Shown: positions 36,642 to 47,049, numbered from the stretch's first letter. The stretch is 64,000 nt of DNA from an uncultured Clostridium sp. (GCA_934746015.1 CAKVEW010000002.1:1-64000), one strand, 5' to 3'. Numbers and translations: made by a program. Notes: generated from the sequence alone by a model not told the origin.

Positions 36642-38279
36642 TTATGCTAAAAACATTTTTAAATCATCTTCAACATTAGTTATTCCACCAATACCAAAGT
36701 TTTCAACTAATACTTTTGCAACATTTGGTGAAAGGAATGCTGGTAGTGTTGGTCCTAAGTGGATATTCTTAACTCCAAGATATAATAATGATAATAATAC
36801 TATTACAGCTTTTTGCTCATACCATGCAATATTAAATGCTATTGGTAACTCATTAATATCTTGTAATTCAAACACTTCTTTAAGCTTTAATGCTATTAAT
36901 GCTAATGAATATGAATCATTACATTGTCCTGCATCTAATACTCTTGGAATTCCACCGATATCTCCTAAGTCTAATTTGTTATATTTATACTTAGCACAAC
37001 CTGCTGTTAATATTACAGTATCCTTTGGTAATGCCTTTGCAAAGTCTGTGTAGTAATTTCTTGACTTAGCTCTTCCGTCACATCCTGCCATTACGAAGAA
37101 TTTCTTTATTGCTCCTGATTTAACAGCATCTACAACTTTATCTGCTAAAGCAAATACTTGATTATGAGCAAACCCTCCAATAATTTCTCCCTTTTCTATT
37201 TCTGTTGGAGCCTTGCATGTTTTAGCAAGTTCAATTATTTCTGAGAAATCTTTAGTTTGTCCATCTATTCCATCTATATGCTTACATCCTGGGAATCCTG
37301 CTGCTCCAGTTGTGAAAACTCTATCTTTATAGCTATCCTTTGGTGGTACTATACAGTTAGTAGTCATTAAAATTGGTCCATTGAAGCTTTCAAATTCTTC
37401 TTTTTGTTTCCACCATGCATTTCCATAGTTTCCTACAAAGTGATCATATTTCTTAAATGCAGGATAATAGTGAGCTGGTAACATTTCTGAGTGAGTATAA
37501 ACGTCTACTCCTGTTCCTTCTGTTTGCTTTAATAATTGTTCTAAATCCTTTAAGTCATGACCTGAAACTAATATTGCTGGGTTATTTCTAACTCCTATAT
37601 TAACCTTTGTCATTTCTGGGTGTCCATAAGTTCCAGTATTAGCACTATCAAGTAAAGCCATACCATCTACCCCAACCTTACCAGTTTCTAAAGTTAAAGC
37701 CACTAATTCATCTGCTGTTAAGTTATCATTTAATAATTTAGCTAAAGTTTCTTGCATAAATGCACTTACTTCTTCATTATCATAGCTTAATTCATTTGCA
37801 TGCTTCATGTAAGCTGATAATCCTTTTAATCCATAAGTTATAAGTTCTCTTAAGCTTCTTATATCTTCATCCTTAGTTGCTAATACACCAACTTCTGTTG
37901 ATTTTGCATCATATTCTTCTCTTGTAGTTGCTGTCCATAATGCAGCTTCTGATAAGTTATCTTTGTTTGATAATTTATTTAATAATTCTTCTTTTATTTC
38001 TAAAACTCTTTTTACTCTTTCATAGAATATTTCATCATCAAAGTTAGCATTAGTTATGGTTGTAAATAAGTTTAATGTAATAAAGTGATTTATTTCACTT
38101 GAAATTTCTTTTCCTTCTTTTCTAAGTCTTGTAGTTACTTCTGATAATCCCTTTGTTGTATATACTAAAAGATCTTGCATTCTTGCTAAATCTGGTGATT
38201 TACCACAAACTCCAAATTTTGTACATCCAGTACAACCTGCTGTTTCTTGACATTGAAAGCAAAACATTTTATTTTCCAT
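36642..38279 (-). CDS. hcp: Hybrid-cluster protein (hydroxylamine/NO reductase)
   Basis: Iron-sulfur-oxygen enzyme that removes hydroxylamine or, in better studied cases, reduces NO to N2O. The N-terminal cubane ligands are C7, C10, C19 and C25 ([17 protein letters not shown]), with an extra Cys16. Hybrid-cluster ligands are seen in the body: [64 protein letters not shown] and IAWYEQKAV. Length 545 is normal. No Hcr reductase gene is adjacent, so electrons come from elsewhere. Its promoter has a palindrome centred near -41.5. Confidence 0.98.
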   Translation of the reverse strand: MENKMFCFQCQETAGCTGCTKFGVCGKSPDLARMQDLLVYTTKGLSEVTTRLRKEGKEISSEINHFITLNLFTTITNANFDDEIFYERVKRVLEIKEELLNKLSNKDNLSEAALWTATTREEYDAKSTEVGVLATKDEDIRSLRELITYGLKGLSAYMKHANELSYDNEEVSAFMQETLAKLLNDNLTADELVALTLETGKVGVDGMALLDSANTGTYGHPEMTKVNIGVRNNPAILVSGHDLKDLEQLLKQTEGTGVDVYTHSEMLPAHYYPAFKKYDHFVGNYGNAWWKQKEEFESFNGPILMTTNCIVPPKDSYKDRVFTTGAAGFPGCKHIDGIDGQTKDFSEIIELAKTCKAPTEIEKGEIIGGFAHNQVFALADKVVDAVKSGAIKKFFVMAGCDGRAKSRNYYTDFAKALPKDTVILTAGCAKYKYNKLDLGDIGGIPRVLDAGQCNDSYSLALIALKLKEVFELQDINELPIAFNIAWYEQKAVIVLLSLLYLGVKNIHLGPTLPAFLSPNVAKVLVENFGIGGITNVEDDLKMFLA

Positions 38280-38326
38280 AAAATAAGTCCCCCTTGTTTT
38301 TAATTAATCATTCATCTTATGGTTCT

Positions 38327-38368
38327 ATTATATTTATATTAATTAATTAACTCGGTAACATCAGTTAC
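38327..38368 (-). promoter_or_regulatory. hcp promoter with activator palindrome
   Basis: On the minus strand the palindrome GTAACTGATGTTAC (38355-38368; GTAAC-N4-GTTAC) lies 22 bases before a TATAAT (38327-38332). The expected start near 38320 puts the palindrome centre at about -41.5, the class II position for Crp/Fnr activators. There is no good -35 box, as expected for an activated promoter. Confidence 0.75.
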
Positions 38369-38373
38369 ACAAT

Positions 38374-38420
38374 AAAAAAATCTTTTAAGTAATGTATATT
38401 AATTACTTAAAAGATTTTTT
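38374..38420. terminator. Terminator between hcp promoter and the small protein gene
   Basis: A 19-bp AT-rich stem AAAAAATCTTTTAAGTAAT with its complement and an 8-base loop, with a 7-base T-run on the minus strand. It ends the gene at 38439 and insulates the hcp promoter from it. Confidence 0.88.
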
Positions 38421-38438
38421 ATTTTATATGAAATTTAT

Positions 38439-38771
38439 CTATTCTGAAATTAGCTCTATATTATCAATAGATTCTATTCTTAATATCTTAATTTTATTTA
38501 TGCCTTTTTTATCAGTAAAAGAAATTTTAATCCATTCATCATCTACATCTAATATATTTGCTATTACATCCATGGATCCATTAAAGAATGCCTCTTCTGT
38601 TTTTATTCTACATCTTTCTCCTACTAAAGATGATATTATTTTTGACATTTTAAAATCCCCCTTTTCATTTCTTTCTAATTGTTTTACCTTCTTTTCTAGC
38701 TTCTTTACCTTATCTGGATAAGAAGAATAACAAAGTATAATAATTAAACTAAACCATCCAATCCATTCCAA
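38439..38771 (-). CDS. Small membrane-anchored protein of unknown function
   Basis: I do not recognise it. The 110 residues have an N-terminal membrane segment (about 3-16, WIGWFSLIIILCYSS), a short Lys/Glu coiled stretch (KVKKLEKKVKQLERNEKGD) and a C-terminal part predicted beta-rich by composition (LVGERCRIKTEEAFFNG...WIKISFTDKKGINKIKILRIESIDNIELI). The last part looks like a small barrel of the SH3 or Sm type, but that is a guess. The TTG at 38771 has GGGGGGAG five bases upstream; the earlier ATG would overlap that site. It sits between hcp and a MATE gene with its own terminator. Confidence 0.65.
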   Translation of the reverse strand: MEWIGWFSLIIILCYSSYPDKVKKLEKKVKQLERNEKGDFKMSKIISSLVGERCRIKTEEAFFNGSMDVIANILDVDDEWIKISFTDKKGINKIKILRIESIDNIELISE

Positions 38772-38859
38772 AGAAACTCCCCCCATACATAATTTACTAA
38801 TAATAATAATTGTATCACATCAATGCATTTTCTTAAAATTTCATAAAAAAGCTCAAAAA

Positions 38860-40200
38860 TTACTTCTTCACAAAGGATTTCCCTCTCCATTTACCACTTT
38901 TCCATCTTATTAGTACAAGAATAGCTCTAAAGCATTCATCGACTGTAAATCCAATCCAAGCACCTACCAATCCAAGTCCAAATTTTATTCCAAATATATA
39001 TGATAATCCTACACCAAAAATCCACATTGAAAATACACCTATATATACTGGAAATCTTACGTCTCCTACAGCCCTTAGTCCGTTAATCCCAACAAGATTA
39101 ATGCATCTACCTGGCTCTAAGAAAATTTCTATTAAAAATATAATTGATGCAATTGATATAATTTCTTCATTAGTAGTTAAAATACCAATTACCCCTCTTC
39201 CTACTACTCCAATTATTAAGCTTATAACTATAGATACTAGCACTGATCTTTTTATAGTATACATACATAACTTATAGGCATTATCTTCTTCTTTATTTCC
39301 TATAAATCTACCTATCATTATACCTCCGCCTTGTCCAATTGCTGAAGCAAAAATGAAACTAAAGCAAACTATTGTCCCTATATAACTCTTAGTTGCCATA
39401 CTATTAGGACCTAATAAGTTTATAAAACTAGTTACTACTATTTGTGAAAAATTATATGAAATATTTTCTGCTGCTGAAGGGATTCCTATTTTTAATATAT
39501 TTAAAAATTGCTGTTTAGGAAATGGCTTAAACATATTTATAGATGCTTTCTTAAATATTAAATTAAAAGTTATTTTACCTAAAATTATTACTCCTACAGC
39601 CTTACTTATAGTAGTTGCAAGAGCTGCCCCTGCAACTCCCATTACTGGAAATCCTAGTTTTCCAAATATTAAAATATAATTTAGCACAATATTAATTATA
39701 TTAATTGTTATAGTTACTTTCATACATACCTTTGTTAAACTATGGGCTCTTAATATAGCCGTAAAAGTCATCATTATAGATTGAAAGAATAGAAATCCCC
39801 CCACTATATATAAATATTGACGTCCATATTCAATTATTTCAGCAGGAGTATTTAAAAACTTCAAGATAGAACTTCCACCTAAGAACATTAAAGCACTTAC
39901 AATAATTCCAACTATAAGATTTATACCAATTGATATCCCTGAAACTTGAATTATAGTTTCCTTCTCACTTTTAGCTCCTAAATGTTGAGCTATTAAAATA
40001 GATGTTCCTGCAGTTATTATTACAAAAAGAAGATTAAACATCCAAATTATTTGATTAGATACTCCAACAGCTGCTACTGCATTGTCAGAATACTTGCCAA
40101 GCATTATGGTATCTACACTACCTAGAAGTGAAAATAAGGCAATCTCAACAAACAATGGCCATGTTATTTTTTTCAACTCTTTTTTAACTTTTATATCCAT
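38860..40200 (-). CDS. MATE-family efflux transporter
   Basis: Cation/drug antiporter of the MATE family with about 12 membrane segments in two similar halves. The first half starts TWPLFVEIALFSLLGSVDTIMLGKYSDNAVAAVGVSNQIIW and has the typical TAGTSILIAQHLGAKSE. The second half has IGIPSAAENISYNFSQIVV. The ATG at 40200 is preceded by GGAGG at five bases; a longer start would run through that site. Length 446 is normal. Divergent from an AraC regulator, which may control it. Substrate unknown. Confidence 0.93.
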   Translation of the reverse strand: MDIKVKKELKKITWPLFVEIALFSLLGSVDTIMLGKYSDNAVAAVGVSNQIIWMFNLLFVIITAGTSILIAQHLGAKSEKETIIQVSGISIGINLIVGIIVSALMFLGGSSILKFLNTPAEIIEYGRQYLYIVGGFLFFQSIMMTFTAILRAHSLTKVCMKVTITINIINIVLNYILIFGKLGFPVMGVAGAALATTISKAVGVIILGKITFNLIFKKASINMFKPFPKQQFLNILKIGIPSAAENISYNFSQIVVTSFINLLGPNSMATKSYIGTIVCFSFIFASAIGQGGGIMIGRFIGNKEEDNAYKLCMYTIKRSVLVSIVISLIIGVVGRGVIGILTTNEEIISIASIIFLIEIFLEPGRCINLVGINGLRAVGDVRFPVYIGVFSMWIFGVGLSYIFGIKFGLGLVGAWIGFTVDECFRAILVLIRWKSGKWRGKSFVKK

Positions 40201-40338
40201 AAATCCTCCATACAAAAATGTATATTCATAATGATATTTATTTTCCTTTGTATTATACTGTTAATATAGCTATTATTCTCGTTGAAAATTGCTTATAAAT
40301 ATAAGTATTTTGCTAATAATAAAGGAGTTTATAATAAA

Positions 40339-41232
40339 ATGGATAATACAAGTTATTTAAAACTTAAAGAGCAAGTTAGCCATGGAAACATCCAATTGCC
40401 ATTAGAAGTATATAATATAGAATGCCAAAGTTCAGCTGATTCTTATTCCCATTGGCATGATGAAATGGAATTTATATATATTATTGATGGTAATTCAGAA
40501 ATTCATATAGATTTCAAGACTTTCACAGTTTCTTCAGGAGATTTTATAGTGATACCTAAAGGCTCCATTCATTATATGGCTGGATTAAATGATTCTAAAA
40601 TATCTTATATCGCCCTTGTTTTTAATCTTTCTCTTATTGAGGGGACTACCCTAGACTACTCTCAAATTAGCTTTATTAATCCAATTCTTGAAAATAAATT
40701 GTTATTTAAGAATATACTTACTTATAAAGATAATGGATACAACTCTATAATTAATTCCTTTAGACAATTAATTGATAGCTTTAATTCTAGAAATTACGGT
40801 TATCAGCTTTCTATAAAATCCTTTCTTTTTAATATTTTTTATACACTATTTAATGAAAATCATATAACTATCGATATAGAAAAAGAACATTATAATGATT
40901 TAATTAAAGTTGAAAAGTTAAAGGAAGTAATTAAATATATCCAAACTAATTATAAAAAATCTATTTCAATTAAAGAATTAGCTGATATAGCTCAGTATAG
41001 TGAATATCATTTCTTAAGATTCTTTAAAAATGAAACAAGTAAAACTTGTACACAATACATAAATCACTTTAGAATTCAAAAAGCAGCATTACTTTTATCT
41101 AATACAAGTTTATCAATTACAGAAATAGCATATGAAGTTGGTTTTGGTGATGTATCATATTTTATAAAAACCTTTAAAAAATATATGTCTACATCTCCAA
41201 ACAAGTTTAGAAAAAATTCTATTGCTTTATAA
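40339..41232 (+). CDS. AraC-family transcriptional regulator
   Basis: The 297 residues have an N-terminal cupin-like sensor (about 25-110, with HWHDEMEFIYIIDGNSEIHIDF) and a C-terminal double helix-turn-helix (about 200-297: SIKELADIAQYSEYHFLRFFKNETSKTCTQYINHFRIQKAALLLSNTS and SITEIAYEVGFGDVSYFIKTFKKYMSTSPNKFRK as motif regions). The ATG at 40339 follows AAAGGAG; an earlier TTG frame lies before that site. It diverges from the MATE gene across 138 bases, so that gene is the first candidate target. The ligand is likely a sugar-like or aromatic molecule, not shown by sequence. Confidence 0.93.
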   Translation: MDNTSYLKLKEQVSHGNIQLPLEVYNIECQSSADSYSHWHDEMEFIYIIDGNSEIHIDFKTFTVSSGDFIVIPKGSIHYMAGLNDSKISYIALVFNLSLIEGTTLDYSQISFINPILENKLLFKNILTYKDNGYNSIINSFRQLIDSFNSRNYGYQLSIKSFLFNIFYTLFNENHITIDIEKEHYNDLIKVEKLKEVIKYIQTNYKKSISIKELADIAQYSEYHFLRFFKNETSKTCTQYINHFRIQKAALLLSNTSLSITEIAYEVGFGDVSYFIKTFKKYMSTSPNKFRKNSIAL

Positions 41233-41235
41233 AAA

Positions 41236-41297
41236 AGATAGATATTATATTAATTGCCACTTGATAAACTCCAAGTTTCAAAATATAATATCTATCT
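41236..41297. repeat. Structured intergenic hairpin repeat, copy B
   Basis: Perfect 16-bp outer stem (41236-41251 with 41282-41297), same sequence family as copy A. The core TTGCCACTT...AAACTCCAAGTTTC folds on the minus strand as ACTTGG/TCAAGT. Relative to copy A the inner pairs change together (ACTTAG/CTAGGT becomes ACTTGG/TCAAGT). A six-base T-run follows on the minus strand, where it would end the sbcDC transcript. It lies between convergent genes. Confidence 0.8.
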
Positions 41298-41351
41298 TCT
41301 TCTATATTTAAAGTAATACTCCCCAATTTCATTTAGAATTATAAATTCATA

Positions 41352-44300
41352 TTAAGATTTAAATTCAGCTTTACTTCCTTTATTTGTTGAAGATACTTCT
41401 AATTTCACTTCTATTCTATCTTTTAATTCCTGTACATGAGATATAACTCCAACTACTCTTCCATCTCCCTGAAGTTCTACTAGACATTCTATAGCAGCAT
41501 CTAAAGATTCTGGATCTAATGTACCAAATCCTTCATCTATAAACATTGTATCTAATTGTATTCCCCCTGAATGACTTTGTACTACATCTGCTAACCCTAA
41601 TGCCATTGAAAGAGATGCCTTAAAGGATTCCCCTCCAGATAAAGTTTTTACATCTCTAGACTTTCCTGTATAATTATCAAATACTTCAAGATCTAGTCCT
41701 TGTCCCTTTCTCTTATCTCCAAGTTCCTCTTTCCTTAAAAGTTCAAACCTATTACAGGTCATTTGAGAAAATCTCAAATTTGCAGCAGTTATAATATCCT
41801 CAAAATATGCAGCTAAAACATATCTTTCAAAGCTAATTTTTCTAGGATTATCTCCATTAATTATCTTTGATAGCTTACCAACAGTCCTATATTTCTCTTC
41901 ATCTGCTTCTATTGATTTATTGAAACTTTTACAATCTTCAAGGATTTTACTATTTTGATTTACCCTTAAGTATATTTCTTTTTCCTTTTGTTCTACTATT
42001 GCCTTGTCTTCATTTTTTAATTTTAATGCTTCTTCAATAGAATAAATATCTGCAAACTTTAAGTCCTTACAACCTTCAAATGAAATGTTATAAATTTTCT
42101 CTGCATTAGAAAGTTTCATATTATACTGATTTATACTATTTTCAAGTAAATCTAATGATTCTTCTGTAACCCTACTTTCAGAGTAATCTTTATATCCATC
42201 AAAACCTAATTCAATAACTTTATTTTTAAAGTTTTCTAGTGCTATATTTAATTCTTCATCTGAAGTTTTCACCATAGCTTCTAAGGAATTTTTATTTCCA
42301 TTTTCTTTATCGAAAATAGTTTTTATATCATTATAATACTTTTCAGCTTTGTTATAGCTTTCTCTAAGATTATCTAATTCTTTGTTAATTTCAGCTTCTT
42401 CCTTTTCTAAAGTATATATGGTTTTAATTTCTCCATTAAATTCTTTAATTATATTTTCTAGATTTGCTTCTTGAGACTTAAATTCCCCTTCTTTAATAAC
42501 AAGTTCATTATTCTTATCTTCTAATTCAGCTCTTAAATTTTCATTATTAATTTCAATATCTTTCTTTCTTTTATTCTTTTCAGTTTCTTTTGAAATTTCT
42601 TTCTCAATGCTAGTTTTCTTATTTATTAATAAATTCAGTTCTTCATTATTTATTTTTATATTATTATTAACCTTTTCAATGCAATAATTTAGATCTTCAA
42701 TATTATCCTCATTAAAAATTTCAAAGAATAAAGGTTTAATATAATCATTTTTTAAAGAATCTATTTCAGCCTTAATTTTAGTTAGCTCTCTATAATATTT
42801 TTCTCTAGTATTATAAGCTTCTTCTGTCTTAACTTTTGATACTTTTACATCTTCTTCATTTATACTGTCAACATCAATAAGAGCTAAAGATGGATGGTTA
42901 GTTGAGCCACAAACTGGACAAGGCTCCCCTTCTTTTAAATCCTTTGCTAATATTCCAGCTACATTTCTTCTATAAATATCTTCTAACTTTTCATAGCTTT
43001 CTTTCTTATCTAAATAGTCCTTATTAGCTTTTTCATAGAAATTACTTCCTTTTTCATGTCTTAAAACTTCTTTTATACATTTATTTAAAGATACCAGAAG
43101 TTTATTTAATTTTTCCTCTTTGCTAATATAATTAATTTCATCAATTTTTAACTTATTAACTTCTTCTTTTAATTTGCTTATGCTTTCTAATTCATCACAA
43201 AGCAACTTTAATTCAATTGAATTTTTTTCTATACTCTTATTAATAACTACAATTCTTTCACTAATAGTTTTAGATTGAACTTTTAGAAGTTCTAATTTTT
43301 CTTTATGATTTGAATAGTTTAAGGATTTTTCTTTTAATTTATCTATTTCATCCAGTTTTTTGTTTAATTGATTTTTTAAAGGCTCCTTGTTAATTTCTTC
43401 CTTATACTTTAAATCTGCATTTTCTAAATCTTCTTTGTACTTTAATAAATTTGCTTCACTTATCTTTAAAGCTTCCTTTGATTTATTAAGATATTTTTTC
43501 TTTTCTTCATACTTCTCTTCAAAGGATAAAGCTATTTGGGCTTTTTTAGCTAACTTTAATTTTTCTTCTTTAAGTTTATACTCATCTTTTAATAAGTTTA
43601 AATTTTCAAGTTCATCTTTATACTTTTTTAAGTCTTCTAATTTTTTGTTTCTTTCCTTAGCCAAAGTTAGCTCTTTAGAAATATTATTAATTTCATTATT
43701 AATATTATCTAATTTTCTTTTTAATTCTTTTTCCTCTTCTTTATCCTTATTTATAGAATACTTAAACTGTTCTAGAATTAAGCTAATGTTTAAATCTTTA
43801 TTATTTATTATGTTAATTAATTCTTCATCATCACTTCTACAACTGAAGGATCTAATTTTATTTTCTCTATCTCTTTGAATTATTTCTATAGACTTTCTAA
43901 GGTCATTGGCTTCGTTTTTTATATTTTGTTGAATATCAGAAAAAATTTTAGTCCCAAATATTTTTCTAAATATCTCTTCCTTTTTGTCACTATCAGAATT
44001 TAATAGTTTCTTAAATTCTCCTTGTGGAATCATTACTAACTGTTTAAATTGATCACAAGTTATACCTAATATTTCTTCAATTAATCTAGTAACTTCCTTA
44101 GGTCCTGATACCGTCTTATCTTTCAATTTAATTTCTGCATTTGGCTTACTTTCAGTAAAACCTTCCCCTCTTTGCTTTGCCCTAAAATATTGTGGCGATC
44201 TTTTTATATAGTAGTCTTTATCCCTTAAGGAAAACCAAAGCTCAACTTCTGTTGGAGTTGTTGGATCTGCAAAATCACTTCTTAGTGATTTTCCTTCCCT

Positions 44301-44483
44301 ATCACTTCCACTAGCTTCCCCATATAATGCAAAGTTTATGGCATCAAATATTGTAGTTTTACCTGCTCCCGTATTACCAGTTATAACAAACATATTCTTG
44401 CCATCAAGGTTGGCTTCAAGATCTAATTCCTGTCTATCTGCATAGGGTCCAAAGGCTGAAATAACTAGTTTTTTTATTCTCAT
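41352..44483 (-). CDS. sbcC: Exonuclease subunit SbcC (Rad50-like ATPase)
   Basis: ATPase partner of the SbcD nuclease; the complex cuts hairpins and DNA ends. The 1043 residues have Walker A GNTGAGKTTIFDAINFALYGE near residue 36, a long coiled coil on both sides of a zinc hook (CPVCGSTNHP, near 510), the signature LSGGESFKASLSMALGLAD and Walker B MFIDEGFGTLD. Length is normal. It begins immediately after sbcD (no gap), so the two are translationally coupled. Repeat copy B follows its stop. Confidence 0.96.
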   Translation of the reverse strand: MRIKKLVISAFGPYADRQELDLEANLDGKNMFVITGNTGAGKTTIFDAINFALYGEASGSDREGKSLRSDFADPTTPTEVELWFSLRDKDYYIKRSPQYFRAKQRGEGFTESKPNAEIKLKDKTVSGPKEVTRLIEEILGITCDQFKQLVMIPQGEFKKLLNSDSDKKEEIFRKIFGTKIFSDIQQNIKNEANDLRKSIEIIQRDRENKIRSFSCRSDDEELINIINNKDLNISLILEQFKYSINKDKEEEKELKRKLDNINNEINNISKELTLAKERNKKLEDLKKYKDELENLNLLKDEYKLKEEKLKLAKKAQIALSFEEKYEEKKKYLNKSKEALKISEANLLKYKEDLENADLKYKEEINKEPLKNQLNKKLDEIDKLKEKSLNYSNHKEKLELLKVQSKTISERIVVINKSIEKNSIELKLLCDELESISKLKEEVNKLKIDEINYISKEEKLNKLLVSLNKCIKEVLRHEKGSNFYEKANKDYLDKKESYEKLEDIYRRNVAGILAKDLKEGEPCPVCGSTNHPSLALIDVDSINEEDVKVSKVKTEEAYNTREKYYRELTKIKAEIDSLKNDYIKPLFFEIFNEDNIEDLNYCIEKVNNNIKINNEELNLLINKKTSIEKEISKETEKNKRKKDIEINNENLRAELEDKNNELVIKEGEFKSQEANLENIIKEFNGEIKTIYTLEKEEAEINKELDNLRESYNKAEKYYNDIKTIFDKENGNKNSLEAMVKTSDEELNIALENFKNKVIELGFDGYKDYSESRVTEESLDLLENSINQYNMKLSNAEKIYNISFEGCKDLKFADIYSIEEALKLKNEDKAIVEQKEKEIYLRVNQNSKILEDCKSFNKSIEADEEKYRTVGKLSKIINGDNPRKISFERYVLAAYFEDIITAANLRFSQMTCNRFELLRKEELGDKRKGQGLDLEVFDNYTGKSRDVKTLSGGESFKASLSMALGLADVVQSHSGGIQLDTMFIDEGFGTLDPESLDAAIECLVELQGDGRVVGVISHVQELKDRIEVKLEVSSTNKGSKAEFKS

Positions 44484-45653
44484 TTAATCTTCTCCCCTTT
44501 CTGCAGCTTCCATAATTCGTTTCATAATATCTAATTCCTCTTCTGTACATTCTTCATCCATTATATCCTTATAGAAGCCTTCAAATAGTGCTATCTTTGA
44601 TTTTTCTTTTATATTATTAGCTACTCTTCTACTACCTTCTCTTACTACTCTTTCTTCTCTGGATAATTCCATAACATTTGGATAAATTGCTCTAAGCTTA
44701 GCCATAGGATCTAATAATTCACCCTTGTCCTTTAGTATAACTTTTAAATAATCTTCATTATTTTCTTCTTCCTTATTATATCCACCTAGTATTTCTTCTA
44801 AAGTCCCAATCTTTACTCTAAAATCTCTCTTAGGTTTTAATTCATAGATTTCAATGTTAACTTCTCCATTTTCATCTAAATCCACTATTGTAATTCCTTT
44901 GCGTTGATTAACTTCAGAAAAAGAATACTTCATAAGAGAACCAGAATATCTTATTTTGTCACTACCTATCTTTTGAGGCCCATGTAAATGTCCAAGAGCA
45001 GTATAATTAAATTTATTAAAATGTTTAGAATTAATATATTCAGTTCCACCTATGGATAAAGGTTTTTCAGAATCGCTTTCTTCTAATTCTTCAAAATGAT
45101 CATCTTTAATACTTGTAACATATCCATGAGCAATAGCTATATTACGTTCTTTTTCATTAAAGTCCTTTGATATTTCTGATATTATCCTCTCCATGGCTAA
45201 ATCATAATTTTTTATATTTTCATCTTCAAATAAATCTCTAACATAAGGAACATCAGCATAGGGTATTGGATAAAAATTCACTTTTCCATTTTCATCTTCT
45301 AAAGTTATTTTCTCCACTTTTCTTTTTAAGTTTCCAAAAATATAAAGTCCACTTTCTGATAAAAGAGAACTAGCAAATTCTATTCTTTCATTACTATCAT
45401 GATTTCCAGCTAAAGCTATAACTTTAGTATTTAAGTCTTTTACTATTCTTATTAAAGATTTATTTAATAACTCCACTGCATGTACTGGTGGGACTGATCT
45501 ATCATATAAATCTCCTGCTATTACTAATACATCTGGTTTTTTCTCTTCAATTGCTTTACATAATTCTTCAATAACATATTCTTGATCTTCAGTCATATAA
45601 AAGCCATTAACAAGCTTTCCTATATGCCAATCAGCCATATGAAATATTCTCAT
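44484..45653 (-). CDS. sbcD: Exonuclease subunit SbcD (Mre11-like nuclease)
   Basis: Mn2+-dependent phosphoesterase that forms SbcCD with SbcC. The metal motifs are in order: DWHIG (near residue 8), GDLYDR (near 46), AGNHDSNER (near 85), IAHGYVT and LGHLHGPQ. The capping and C-terminal regions are complete, 389 residues. The ATG follows GAGGTAG. First gene of sbcD-sbcC; an upstream patatin gene ends 18 bases before it and may share the transcript. Confidence 0.96.
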   Translation of the reverse strand: MRIFHMADWHIGKLVNGFYMTEDQEYVIEELCKAIEEKKPDVLVIAGDLYDRSVPPVHAVELLNKSLIRIVKDLNTKVIALAGNHDSNERIEFASSLLSESGLYIFGNLKRKVEKITLEDENGKVNFYPIPYADVPYVRDLFEDENIKNYDLAMERIISEISKDFNEKERNIAIAHGYVTSIKDDHFEELEESDSEKPLSIGGTEYINSKHFNKFNYTALGHLHGPQKIGSDKIRYSGSLMKYSFSEVNQRKGITIVDLDENGEVNIEIYELKPKRDFRVKIGTLEEILGGYNKEEENNEDYLKVILKDKGELLDPMAKLRAIYPNVMELSREERVVREGSRRVANNIKEKSKIALFEGFYKDIMDEECTEEELDIMKRIMEAAERGED

Positions 45654-45671
45654 AAATCTACCTCCAGGAAT

Positions 45672-46520
45672 TTAATTTAAAAACTTAATAAGGTCCTCTG
45701 AAAGTGCTTTTGCATCTTCATATCCTCTTTTATAAATATCTTCAAGTTTATTTTTATCTCTTTCAAATCTACTTACTTCTAAGGGCTTGCTTGGTCTAAT
45801 AATAAAACATTTTCCCTCTTTTTCTAATTTATCTAGTAAATCTAAAGTATCATTATAATTCTTATATCTATTTTCCATTGCATCTATAAGTCCTTTATGA
45901 TTCTTATATTTTTTCTTTATTATTGGCATAAGTTTTGACTTATTCTTTCTATAACCTTTATGTTGAGTTAGTATAACCACATGTTTTTCTATTCCATCTT
46001 CTAGTGCTTTTTGAATAGGAATAGGTGCTGCAATACCACCATCCATAAGTTTTTTATTATCATACTCTATAACTTTTGCAACTAAAGGAAGTGATATAGA
46101 TGCCTTTAAAGCATCGTATCCATCTTTATTAAAATCCTTTATATTATAAAATTCAGGTAATCCAGTTTCACAATTGGTTGAGCCAACTAAAAACTTTGTT
46201 CCTGAAGATATAAAAGCTTCATGATCAAATGGCTCTAATTCATTTGGTATTATATTAAAAAGCATATCCATACCAAAGGCCGACCCTGTTTTAATTAAAT
46301 TTCTAAAACTTAGGTATCTTTTATCATTAATATAATTTATGTTAACTCTATAATTTCTCTTTCTTTGTTTAGAAATATAAGAAACACAATTACAAGCTCC
46401 TGCTGACACTCCTATACAATAATTAATATTTATATCCTTATCTAATAATAAATCTAAAACTCCAGCAGAGTAAACTCCTCTCATCCCCCCACCTTCAAGG
46501 ATAAGTGATGTGTTATTCAT
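45672..46520 (-). CDS. Patatin-like phospholipase (RssA/YjjU type)
   Basis: Predicted serine acyl hydrolase of the bacterial patatin family. The oxyanion motif is GGGMRG (10-15), the nucleophile elbow GVSAG with Ser39, and DGG with Asp160. The 282 residues lack a signal peptide. This type (RssA, YjjU) is widespread and its substrate is usually unknown. The ATG follows GGAGG. It starts the group patatin-sbcD-sbcC. It differs from the patatin at 6.8 kb in both motif and length, so the two are not recent duplicates. Confidence 0.92.
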   Translation of the reverse strand: MNNTSLILEGGGMRGVYSAGVLDLLLDKDININYCIGVSAGACNCVSYISKQRKRNYRVNINYINDKRYLSFRNLIKTGSAFGMDMLFNIIPNELEPFDHEAFISSGTKFLVGSTNCETGLPEFYNIKDFNKDGYDALKASISLPLVAKVIEYDNKKLMDGGIAAPIPIQKALEDGIEKHVVILTQHKGYRKNKSKLMPIIKKKYKNHKGLIDAMENRYKNYNDTLDLLDKLEKEGKCFIIRPSKPLEVSRFERDKNKLEDIYKRGYEDAKALSEDLIKFLN

Positions 46521-46618
46521 ATTTATTCCTCCAAATCTTCTGTATTGTAATTATATCCATTATCTTAAAATTATATCATTTTAAGTTTTAAATAACTATT
46601 ATCTTTATATTGCTTATT

Positions 46619-46939
46619 CTAAAACTTTTCTATATATTCTATAGAAGAAAAAGGTAAGCTTACACCTACCTTTTTAATAACAGCCTTTAAAAGTTCATCA
46701 CCTATACATTATCCCCTATTTTTTGAAGATATATAAATACTCACTTCACAAACTCCATCATAAGCAGGTGATACTGACTTTCCCTTGGATAAGTCTACCC
46801 AACCTACCACTTCATCATTAATCACTTTTACAAACCTACACTCATGAATATAATCTTTATCCCAATCATCAACTATTGGAACTTTTCTTTTAAATGTTGA
46901 ATTTCCTTCAACTATTGCTTCAGCTAATATAGATGCTTC
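46619..46939 (-). pseudogene. Broken GNAT acetyltransferase gene (PAT/phosphinothricin-type)
   Basis: The minus-strand frame reads EASILAEAIVEGNSTFKRK, then DDWDKDYIHECRFVKVIND, then VVGWVDLSKGK and GVCEVSIYISSKNRG. This is the core of a phosphinothricin-type N-acetyltransferase with the V-x-x-Y-V/I acetyl-CoA strand. It then hits an in-frame TAA at 46709-46711 exactly at the acetyl-CoA loop (RG-stop-CIGDELLKAVIKK). Upstream another stop removes the first 20 or so residues and any start codon. Both ends are thus broken. The remaining 46521-47049 gap holds this remnant and the promoter area of the next gene, nothing else. Confidence 0.85.
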
Positions 46940-47049
46940 TTATATTTTACTTATCTACTTACAATAAATAAAAAACTAGAAAAAGAAATTTAATGATATA
47001 ATTCTTTTATAAATATTATGAATAATATAAATTTAAGGAGTAAAATAAT

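Noticed and set aside
43387..43878. 163-codon plus-strand open frame rich in Ser, Phe and Leu
   Set aside because: Antisense shadow of the coiled-coil part of sbcC.
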